Assembly (NCBI RefSeq): GCF_001650905.1 | Contig: NZ_LXYG01000020.1 | Location: 248,001 to 312,000 of the forward strand | From: Balneola sp. EhC07 | GTDB taxonomy: Bacteria > Bacteroidota > Rhodothermia > Balneolales > Balneolaceae | Reading direction: 5' to 3' | DNA length: 64,000 bases | Shown here: positions 1 to 6,867 of the stretch, piece by piece | Layout of the letters: the number at the start of each line of letters is the position of its first letter | Position numbering within the stretch: the stretch's first letter is position 1 | Program-made: the position numbers and the translations under genes | Notes under the pieces: model-generated | Databases searched by the model: none | What the model was told of the DNA's origin: nothing | What the model saw: only the letters and a program-made list of their open reading frames with translations

Positions 1-675
1 TTGCAGTGCCTTAGGAAATAAAATATTGTTCTCAAGGTGAACGTGCTTATGCAAGTCTTTTTGGAAGCCCTCTAGATTCTGAAATAGTACACGGTACGAA
101 GCGCAGGCTCCTTCAGGAGGTGTAAAATTATCGGTAAGCGATTCAATTTCAGCCATCAGCTCACCAGCTTGTTCGTGCTCAGACTCTAGAATATCCAATA
201 GAGATTCTTTAACTGAACCAATTTTTTGCAGTTGAACCAAGTCCTTGATCTGCGGAAATAAATCTTCTTCTTCTTTTTCCAGGTGATCGATCAACTCATA
301 ACTTAGCCGCTTAACCTTATCAAAAATTTCAATCAATTCAGGATGATTACTTCCATGTACCCGAGCTACTTTCTCTGCGTAAAAGTTTAATTCGGGTAAC
401 ATTTTACGAACAAAATTATGATGGTTTTGGACAATATAATCTACCAAAAAGTCTAAATTCCAATCATTAAAGTTATGTTGCTCCGTTTCCAGATCTTGAA
501 GTAGATTCAGCTCTCCTAATACTTCATCAAGTTCAATGTTTTTCGCTTCACAAACCGATGACAAAGTTTTCTTGCCTCCACAACAGAAATCCATCCCTCT
601 GGATCTGAATATTTGAGAAGCTCTGTAATCTTCTGCTACTATTTCACCGACTGTTCTTTGAGCTAATTCTTTCAT
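1..675 (-). CDS. ric: Iron-sulfur cluster repair di-iron protein (RIC/ScdA/YtfE family), C-terminus cut by window edge
   Basis: Repairs Fe-S clusters damaged by nitric oxide or oxidants; a cytoplasmic di-iron protein. Reading from the ATG at 675, 225 codons are open to the window edge. Residues 1-60 form the DUF542 domain with the conserved Cys pair DFCCGGKKTL (C31, C32). Residues 75-225 form a hemerythrin-like four-helix bundle with candidate iron ligands H85/H86, H131 (HLEKEEEDLFP), H167 (SEHEQ) and HVHLENNILFP near the end. Family members are about 220-245 residues, so only a short tail is missing. It follows the Rrf2 regulator gene on the same strand with a 75-bp gap holding a putative operator, so the two probably form a nitrosative-stress unit. 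Family call is firm; the name scdA or ytfE would also fit. Confidence 0.93.
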   Translation of the reverse strand, partial: MKELAQRTVGEIVAEDYRASQIFRSRGMDFCCGGKKTLSSVCEAKNIELDEVLGELNLLQDLETEQHNFNDWNLDFLVDYIVQNHHNFVRKMLPELNFYAEKVARVHGSNHPELIEIFDKVKRLSYELIDHLEKEEEDLFPQIKDLVQLQKIGSVKESLLDILESEHEQAGELMAEIESLTDNFTPPEGACASYRVLFQNLEGFQKDLHKHVHLENNILFPKALQ

Positions 676-694
676 GTTTATTTTATTTAAAGTT

Positions 695-714
695 ATAAGA
701 CTATTTTATCTTAT
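695..714. promoter_or_regulatory. Putative Rrf2-regulator operator upstream of ric
   Basis: Inverted repeat ATAAGA-N8-TCTTAT about 20 bp upstream of the ric start. It shares the core TAAGA-N8-TCTTA and the same spacer length with the repeat upstream of the neighbouring Rrf2 gene (1210-1235). The shared architecture suggests one regulator binds both; assignment to this Rrf2 protein is inferred. Confidence 0.5.
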
Positions 715-750
715 TTATATGAATTTTATATTAAGTGTGTTTATTTAATT

Positions 751-1203
751 TTAATCCCAGTTAAAACTTCCGTCAGCCATTAACCTAAATTTATTCTGCT
801 TTCCCTCTCTTGCAAGCTCACTTAACGTAGTTCGTTCTAACATCCCCTGAATAGATGCTCTTGTTTCAATCCAACTTTCATGCAGTGGACAAGGAGTAGC
901 TGACCCACATCCGGGTAAACCCAAAGCACATTGAGTAAATAATTCAGGTCCATCAATTGCAATCACCATGTCCAACAATGTGGCTTCTCTACCCTTCTTT
1001 GTTAAACGAATACCACCCTTCGGACCTTTATAAGATTCCATGAGTGATTCAGCTGTAAGCTGTTGAAGAATCTTGGTTAAAAAGTGAAATGAAATCTCAA
1101 GTTTATCGCTCATTTCTTTAATAGAATTAAATTCTTCATCACTTTTTGATGCCAGATATATAGAAGCTCTCAGCCCATAAACACAAGATTTCGATAACAA
1201 CAT
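751..1203 (-). CDS. Rrf2 family transcriptional regulator, NsrR-like
   Basis: A 150-residue Rrf2 winged-helix regulator. Residues 1-70 carry the HTH (YGLRASIYLASKS, then SFHFLTKILQQL and GPKGGIRL). C92, C99 and C105 (QCALGLPGCGSATPCPLH) match the three-Cys [Fe-S] binding loop of NsrR/IscR-type members. Placement directly upstream of the NO-damage repair gene ric argues for a nitric-oxide or Fe-S sensor. The ATG at 1203 is preceded within 32 bp by a perfect 9-bp inverted repeat, suggesting autoregulation. IscR itself is less likely because no isc or suf genes are adjacent. Confidence 0.88.
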   Translation of the reverse strand: MLLSKSCVYGLRASIYLASKSDEEFNSIKEMSDKLEISFHFLTKILQQLTAESLMESYKGPKGGIRLTKKGREATLLDMVIAIDGPELFTQCALGLPGCGSATPCPLHESWIETRASIQGMLERTTLSELAREGKQNKFRLMADGSFNWD

Positions 1204-1209
1204 ACTTTC

Positions 1210-1235
1210 TATTTAAGAGTTTATTGTCTTAAATA
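1210..1235. promoter_or_regulatory. Putative Rrf2 operator, perfect 9-bp inverted repeat
   Basis: TATTTAAGA (1210-1218), 8-bp spacer, TCTTAAATA (1227-1235), 7 bp upstream of the Rrf2 start codon. The half-site and spacer match the site at 695-714. Likely an autoregulatory operator; it may also affect the divergent cytochrome gene. No footprint evidence can be read from sequence. Confidence 0.55.
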
Positions 1236-1394
1236 TAAGAAATTGAACAGCGAATACAATAACGTTTTACAAAAGTAAGAAGTCCAGTCTGCGATGAACC
1301 CCAATTGAAAACTAATTAACCGATTAAAAGGCAAAAACAGGGCATTTTCTAAACTTTAAAGATTACAAACGAAAAGCGCTGTAAAACAATATTT

Positions 1395-1406
1395 TATACC
1401 GGTATA
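1395..1406. promoter_or_regulatory. 12-bp palindrome upstream of the diheme cytochrome gene
   Basis: TATACCGGTATA is a perfect palindrome about 97 bp upstream of the cytochrome start, in the AT-rich divergent intergenic region 1204-1502. It may be a regulator site. The rest of this region shows no gene. Confidence 0.3.
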
Positions 1407-1502
1407 GATTTTTTCATTTTTATTAAACAAATTAACGTCAGTCATTTCTGAGGTATTAGAGATTGCAGAGGGGAAAATACCTCTTAACTAAAATTGGGGA
1501 TT

Positions 1503-2489
1503 ATGAAAAAGCTACTGAAAGTACTCGGGGGATTACTGGGTGTTGTTGTAATTGGAATATGTGGTTTACTAATTTACGTAAGAACTGCACTACCAAATGT
1601 TGATCCGGCTCCTGATCTAAAAATAGAACTCAAAGACGATCGTATACAGCGTGGGGAATATCTTGCTAACACAGTATTTGCATGTGTAGATTGCCATTCT
1701 GATAAAGATTACACCAAATTCGGATTAACTATTAAAGAAGGAACAAAGGGTAAAGGCGGTGCTTTGTTTGGTTCAAAAATGGGTCTGCCGGGCGATTATT
1801 ATGCAAAGAACCTGACTCCATATTATTTAGGTGATTGGACCGATGGCGAAATTTTCAGAGCGATTACCACCGGAGTAGACAAGGAAGGCAATGCGTTATT
1901 TCCCATCATGCCGTATACCAATTACAGAAGAGTTGATAAAGAAGATATTTACGATATAATTGCATACCTGCGTACGCTGGAACCCATCGAATATGATGTT
2001 CCCGAATCTTCATCTAATTTCCCAATGAATTTTATCATAAACACCATTCCCGGTGAACCGGATTTTACGGAACGACCTGATCCTTCCGACAAAATAGCTT
2101 ATGGAAAATATCTGGTTACCGCTGCAAGCTGTGCCGATTGTCATACGCCAATGGAACAGGGAAATCCTATTGAAGGAATGCAATTTGCCGGAGGAATGGA
2201 ATTTGAACTCAAATCAGGGGGAGTGGTAACATCAGCTAATATTACCCCTGATATTAATACCGGAATTGGCAGCTGGACGGAAGAAGCCTTTATAACTCGG
2301 TTTAAAAGCTTTCAGGATACAAGCAATGTGATCAACAAAAATGTAGTTAAACCCGGCGAATTTAATACCGAAATGCCCTGGCGATTTTACAGCAATATGA
2401 GCGAAGAAGAGCTGAGTGCTATTTATGCATTTCTGAAAACACAATCGCCGGTTAATAATATGATTACAAAGTTTAGGAAGGAGGAATAA
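1503..2489 (+). CDS. Membrane-anchored diheme cytochrome c
   Basis: A 328-residue periplasmic electron-transfer protein. An N-terminal hydrophobic anchor (about residues 4-28) is followed by two cytochrome c domains with heme motifs CVDCH (C61-H65) and CADCH (C210-H214). Downstream Met-Pro contexts (MPYTNY, MPWRFY) could supply axial Met ligands. The ATG at 1503 is preferred over a TTG three codons upstream because GGGGA sits just before it. Transcribed divergently from the Rrf2/ric unit, so it could serve NO or respiratory stress metabolism. The electron partner cannot be read from the sequence; similar diheme proteins accompany dehydrogenases or oxidases. Confidence 0.88.
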   Translation: MKKLLKVLGGLLGVVVIGICGLLIYVRTALPNVDPAPDLKIELKDDRIQRGEYLANTVFACVDCHSDKDYTKFGLTIKEGTKGKGGALFGSKMGLPGDYYAKNLTPYYLGDWTDGEIFRAITTGVDKEGNALFPIMPYTNYRRVDKEDIYDIIAYLRTLEPIEYDVPESSSNFPMNFIINTIPGEPDFTERPDPSDKIAYGKYLVTAASCADCHTPMEQGNPIEGMQFAGGMEFELKSGGVVTSANITPDINTGIGSWTEEAFITRFKSFQDTSNVINKNVVKPGEFNTEMPWRFYSNMSEEELSAIYAFLKTQSPVNNMITKFRKEE

Positions 2490-2504
2490 ATTTTCTAATA
2501 GAAA

Positions 2505-3179
2505 CTAAAATGTTATAGAAATACCTATACCATTGTATTGGAATGCGTACCCATAAGTTGCAGACTGAAAACTTATGGGTTGATAGAATACTCCAAAATC
2601 AGTTTCTTCATCAGAAAAGAGGTAGCTTATAATTACTCCTGATTCAGCAAACACTCCTTTAAGTGATATTTCTTTTTGTGCTCTGAGAGTAAAGCTTTTC
2701 TCGACTTGAATTCCATCAAAACGTACATACTGAAGTGAGAACACGTTAGTAACTCTTAAAGGGTACATTTTTTCTTTAGCACCAAATTTAAATAATTGAA
2801 TGCTCCCGGATACTCCTATTCCAAGGTAACTATCGTAATCACGATCATTATCATTCAGTTCATTTCTTCTTCTGGAGCTGCTTCTATAGAAATTATTTCC
2901 ATATTTCAAGCCAATACCCAGGTTATACTTTTCTGTCAATTTATAGTTTAGATGTAAAGTATGTGTCTTGAAAAAATTTTCTTCCGCATCCCCGGCTCCA
3001 TAAAATATTTTTATAAAACCGGCTTCGCGGGGGGAAATAAATGAAGTTTCAACAGCATAAAAGTAGGTGAACGTAGTGTTTCTCTTTTGATCGGATATTG
3101 CGCTGTCTGAATTCTGACTCAGAACAACCCCGGTCATTAAAACAGTTAATCCCGCCCCTATTAATATTGTTTTTATCAT
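2505..3179 (-). CDS. Putative outer-membrane beta-barrel protein
   Basis: 224 residues with a Sec signal peptide (hydrophobic residues 5-20, cleavage near LSQ). The remainder is alternating hydrophobic/aromatic strands, for example KYNLGIGLKYGNNFY and YGYAFQYNGIGISITF, ending in Phe as many BamA-assembled barrels do. No family was recognised. Its neighbour 3211-3867 is similar in size and style and lies upstream on the same strand with a 31-bp gap, so they are probably cotranscribed. Predicted small outer-membrane or surface protein of unknown function. Confidence 0.6.
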   Translation of the reverse strand: MIKTILIGAGLTVLMTGVVLSQNSDSAISDQKRNTTFTYFYAVETSFISPREAGFIKIFYGAGDAEENFFKTHTLHLNYKLTEKYNLGIGLKYGNNFYRSSSRRRNELNDNDRDYDSYLGIGVSGSIQLFKFGAKEKMYPLRVTNVFSLQYVRFDGIQVEKSFTLRAQKEISLKGVFAESGVIISYLFSDEETDFGVFYQPISFQSATYGYAFQYNGIGISITF

Positions 3180-3210
3180 CCGGATGAATTTTAAATCCTC
3201 AAACTACAGT

Positions 3211-3867
3211 CTATATTTTTATTTCAAGACCAATTCTTTGAGCTCCAAATCCAAACCCTTTATTTTGAAGCCTTAAATAAATTGGTTCCCACAAAAAAAC
3301 AACTCTGTTCTCTCTCCCTGCTTTCCTGGAACCTAATCTTAAATTTAAGGCTCCTTCCATGCCAAAAATACTTTCAGAAAATTCTTCAATTCTGTCATTA
3401 TTGGAGTTAGGATTGTCAAAAGCTCTGTCTCCCTTAAAATAAAGAAATGCACCTGCAGCCCTGTATCCCAATTCCAATTTTAGATTCTTAGTTTTTTTAT
3501 TTTGCCACAAAATCCGATGAAAATTTAATCCCACATTCCAATAACTATCAAACTCTACTTCCCCATTAAGTCCACCGTTTCTTTCTTCAAGATCATCGGG
3601 CCCAACACTTATCCCATATCTGAAATATCCACCTAATTGTCCAAAATCAAAATACTTTCCTATTTCTGCTCCGACCGTTATATAACTATTTACGTTGAAC
3701 TCAAATGGATCTTCAAAATAAGTTTCCTCTATATAACTCGGAAGTAATACGAAATCCAAAGAGGCATCAGGAACTATATATATACCCGTTGAATCCTGAC
3801 TAACAGCATGTTGTGTACATAAAAAACTTATTAATACGGTAGTAGTTAAAACTGCATATATTTTCAT
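3211..3867 (-). CDS. Putative secreted beta-barrel protein
   Basis: 218 residues; signal peptide (residues 1-23, cleavage near AVSQ), then beta-rich sequence such as YFRYGISVGPDDL, YWNVGLNFHRI and LKLELGYRAAGAFLYF, typical of outer-membrane strands. No characterised family was recognised. It precedes the 2505-3179 barrel gene on the same strand and follows the two PQQ-propeller lipoprotein genes after 62 bp, so the four may form one envelope operon. Function unknown. Confidence 0.6.
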   Translation of the reverse strand: MKIYAVLTTTVLISFLCTQHAVSQDSTGIYIVPDASLDFVLLPSYIEETYFEDPFEFNVNSYITVGAEIGKYFDFGQLGGYFRYGISVGPDDLEERNGGLNGEVEFDSYWNVGLNFHRILWQNKKTKNLKLELGYRAAGAFLYFKGDRAFDNPNSNNDRIEEFSESIFGMEGALNLRLGSRKAGRENRVVFLWEPIYLRLQNKGFGFGAQRIGLEIKI

Positions 3868-3929
3868 TGTTCACTTCTCTTTTTGTCTTTTATAGTTTGA
3901 TACTTGAAATCTATTAGCACGGCTAATTG

Positions 3930-5036
3930 CTAATCCCTAAGGTGCCACGGTTGGTAAGCAATAAGCTGATTACTGGTTTGGACAAATACTTTGTCTGATG
4001 AAGCGGCTACGTGCCATAAGAAACCTCCGGGTGATGGTTCTTCATGAACTAATTCACCTGTTTCTGCATCTATCACGAACAAACTATTATGGTCGGAATG
4101 ATATATATAGCCTTCTAAATAGACAGGCTTTACAATGGTTGAACTTGTCCAAGTAAAGGTCCAAGCTAAATCACCATTTGTTTTTTCTAAAGCAAAGAGA
4201 GACACGCCCGTATTTATATATAAGTAGTTTGGACCAATTATAAAATCCTGCGTTAATATTTCCGTGTTTGTATGCTCCCAAATTAGCACTCCGGTTTCTG
4301 CATTTAATGCTATAAATGTATTTTCAGGAGAGTTTCCAGTTGTTCCGGCATATAAAACTTCATTACTAATTTGAGTCGATGCACTTACACCACTTCTTTC
4401 TGTGTTGTAAACCCATAAACTATCACCAGTTTGAGCATCAATCACTGTGATCCGTCCCAATGTTAAAAGACCATGTACATTACTCCCCTGACCCACATAA
4501 ATTTTATCAGCATTGTAGGACAAGCCTTGTACTCCATATTCTTTATCAAGCTGGTTTATGTTTTCAACACTACCTGATTTATTCAAAATAAATAGCTTAC
4601 TATTTTCGGATGTAAACGCATATTTATTTTGAAAAGAAACATGCTTTCCGGTGAGCCTTGGTTTTAATTCATTAGCTTCATAATCAAATTCCCATTCTAG
4701 ACTTCCATTAGAAATATCCCACGCTCTTATCTTATCAGTATGGGCAGCTGCTATCTGGTTTCCGTTTATTAAAAATAATCGTCCTTGCAGTATGTTGTCA
4801 TCCTCAAACTGATATTTCCATACTTCTTCACCTGTTTCTTCCTTTAAGGCGTATATAAACAAGCCACCTGACATGACGATTTTATCTTCATGAACGACTG
4901 GAGAAGCCCCCCCGGCAGTTCCATGCGGAACTTCCCAAAGCTTGAGTAATTCTTTTGCTTCCTCAGGAGGTGAATAACTTGGTTGGATGCATGAAATCCA
5001 TACCAAAAGACTTAGAAAAAAGCACCTGAATTTCAT
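3930..5036 (-). CDS. PQQ-like beta-propeller lipoprotein
   Basis: A 368-residue exported lipoprotein. Lipobox near residue 16 (VWISC), then repeated propeller blades with the PQQ/BamB pattern (ALKEETGEEVWKY, VIDAQTGDSLWVY, ALNAETGVLIWEH, VIDAETGELVHEE). The ATG at 5036 fits better than the upstream TTG. It starts 2 bp after the stop of its tandem paralogue at 5039-6190 and the two share a near-identical C-terminus. BamB-like folds scaffold other proteins; true quinoprotein activity is unlikely because the large dehydrogenase domain is absent. Substrate or partner unknown. Confidence 0.8.
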   Translation of the reverse strand: MKFRCFFLSLLVWISCIQPSYSPPEEAKELLKLWEVPHGTAGGASPVVHEDKIVMSGGLFIYALKEETGEEVWKYQFEDDNILQGRLFLINGNQIAAAHTDKIRAWDISNGSLEWEFDYEANELKPRLTGKHVSFQNKYAFTSENSKLFILNKSGSVENINQLDKEYGVQGLSYNADKIYVGQGSNVHGLLTLGRITVIDAQTGDSLWVYNTERSGVSASTQISNEVLYAGTTGNSPENTFIALNAETGVLIWEHTNTEILTQDFIIGPNYLYINTGVSLFALEKTNGDLAWTFTWTSSTIVKPVYLEGYIYHSDHNSLFVIDAETGELVHEEPSPGGFLWHVAASSDKVFVQTSNQLIAYQPWHLRD

Positions 5037-5038
5037 TT

Positions 5039-6190
5039 TCAATTATCTCTTAAGTGCCACGGTTGGTAAGCAATAAGCTGATTACTGGTTTGGGCGAATA
5101 TTTTGTCTGAAGAGGCGGCTACGTGCCAGAAAAAACCTCCTCCCTCCGGTAACGGCTCTTCATGTACTAATTCTCCCGTTTCTGCATCTATCACAAATAA
5201 GCGATTGTGATCTGAGTGGTAAATGTAACCATTTAAGTAAACAGGCTTAATCAATCCAGCTGAACTATTCCATTCAAAAACCCATACCTTTTGACCATTA
5301 GTTTTATTTAATGCAATTAATTTGCCTCCGGTATTTACGAAAACATATTTTGGACCTAAAACAAAAGATCGGGTAAGAATCTCAGAATTAGAAAATTCCC
5401 AAATTAATTCTCCTGTTTCTGAATTTAAAGCTACAAATGTATTTTCTGGAGAATTGCCAACTGTTCCTGCGTATAATATACTATTAGAAATTACCGGCTC
5501 TACTCTTGTAAACCCACTATTATCAGTAATATAACTCCATAAACTATCTCCAGTCTGTACATCAAAAGCTATTATTTTTCCTTTAGTAAGTGCTCCGGTT
5601 ATAGTTTTACCCATAGTCATAAATAGCTTATTATTTAAATATGCCAAACCAGCACTTGCAAATTCAAACTGAACTGAAAAACGAATAGAGCCATCTGGAT
5701 TGATCACATATGTGTCTAAAGTATCGCCTATTATGGCATACCCGTCTTCTAATACGGCGTGCCTACCCAAATTAAATGATTGAACTCCATCCTCTTTTGT
5801 TAAAGTAACTATAGACTCGCCTGTTTCTGAATCCCAAATCTTTATATCTTTTTTGTGATTGGTAATTATTCTTCTTCTTTTTTCATCAAAAACTAGTTTT
5901 TCGCAAACTAATGCTCTTTCATTGTCAATTATACCTCTCCAAATCTCATCTCCGTTTTTGGAGTCAATGGCAACTAATTCTAATTCTCCGGTATAAATTA
6001 ACTTTGACTCTTCGATAACTAATGGTTGCGCATCAGGCGCATCGATAAGATTTGTTTCTTTGTGCCAAAAAATCTTCAACTCCTCAACCTCTTCAGGTGG
6101 AGAATAAGTTGGCTGGATGCATGAAATGAATAGGGCCATTGGGAAAATTGACCAAACAAAACACCTTGTAAGATTGCTCACCGAAACCAT
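5039..6190 (-). CDS. PQQ-like beta-propeller lipoprotein, paralogue of the 3930-5036 gene
   Basis: 383 residues from the ATG at 6190 (a GTG two codons upstream is possible). Signal peptide with lipobox ALFISC, then the segment QPTYSPPEE shared with the paralogue as QPSYSPPEE, and propeller blades (AFDVQTGDSLWSY, ALNSETGELIWEF, ALNKTNGQKVWVF, VIDAETGELVHEE). The last 50 residues (FWHVAASSDKIFAQTSNQL onward) are almost the same as in the next gene at DNA and protein level, while the N-terminal halves diverge. This suggests tandem duplication with later gene conversion at the 3' end. Role unknown. Confidence 0.8.
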   Translation of the reverse strand: MVSVSNLTRCFVWSIFPMALFISCIQPTYSPPEEVEELKIFWHKETNLIDAPDAQPLVIEESKLIYTGELELVAIDSKNGDEIWRGIIDNERALVCEKLVFDEKRRRIITNHKKDIKIWDSETGESIVTLTKEDGVQSFNLGRHAVLEDGYAIIGDTLDTYVINPDGSIRFSVQFEFASAGLAYLNNKLFMTMGKTITGALTKGKIIAFDVQTGDSLWSYITDNSGFTRVEPVISNSILYAGTVGNSPENTFVALNSETGELIWEFSNSEILTRSFVLGPKYVFVNTGGKLIALNKTNGQKVWVFEWNSSAGLIKPVYLNGYIYHSDHNRLFVIDAETGELVHEEPLPEGGGFFWHVAASSDKIFAQTSNQLIAYQPWHLRDN

Positions 6191-6323
6191 AAGCACCCCA
6201 TTCTATTTAAGACCCCTGAATAAGAAGTCTCTGCGTAAATCTAAATTATTATAAACTTAGAGATACATTAATTACATGAGGAAGAAAGAGCGTATTTGTT
6301 ACACTTTGATTAGAATATTTTTT

Positions 6324-6500
6324 CTACCCAATAAACTTCAGCATAAAAAAGATCACTACACCGGTAATGGATACGTACAGCCAGATGGGAAATGTCCACT
6401 TGGAAACTTTGCGGTGTTTTTGAAATTTTCCCGAGAGGTTAAGTAAAACTGATTAGAGCTAACTGTGCTCAGGAAACTAAAAACTAACACTCCAATCTTT
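6324..6500 (-). pseudogene. Broken 3' remnant of a DUF420 (CtaM/YozB-like) gene
   Basis: The reverse strand encodes the last 36 codons of a DUF420 protein identical in residues to the intact gene at 12938-13507 (GKFQKHRKVSKW through MLKFIG, stop TAG at 6324). The seven nucleotide differences over this stretch are all synonymous. Upstream of about 6440 the reading frame is lost by a 2-bp deletion and stop codons, and similarity fades by about 6500. It lies in the 677-bp gap between the PQQ lipoprotein and susC genes. The rest of that gap holds only the inverted repeat at 6637-6660 and presumably the susC promoter. Confidence 0.85.
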
Positions 6501-6636
6501 AGAGAATAAGACCCATAAAGAACTGAAGCCAACTTTTTCAAGCTCACTAACAGCATACAAACTAATACTTAAATGCTGCTTATTCACACTGGTAAAATAA
6601 CTTTGATTTTAACTATAAAAGACAAGAATATATTTT

Positions 6637-6660
6637 CTTAGGGTTGCATTATCCTAAGAT
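6637..6660. promoter_or_regulatory. Inverted repeat upstream of susC-like gene
   Basis: TCTTAGG (6637-6643), 10-bp spacer, CCTAAGA (6654-6660), about 210 bp upstream of the TonB receptor start. Could be an operator or a transcript hairpin; no regulator is encoded nearby. Confidence 0.3.
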
Positions 6661-6867
6661 TAACATTTAGCAAAAATCTCAGTTTTACATCCCTTCTGTT
6701 TAATTCTAATTGCATCTATTTTAATTAGATATAATCAATCTTTTAAAGATTATTTCTGCGCATTTCTTTCGAGATAAATAAGCATAATGCAATCGTAATA
6801 CGGGCTTAATAAAGCCTCTTTAGTTTGCGGACTAACACAAAATCCAACAACTAAGATTAGTATTACA

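Noticed and set aside
6356-6556. 66-codon open frame on the minus strand
   Set aside because: It runs out of frame through the DUF420 remnant; the real homology is the pseudogene reading, not this frame.
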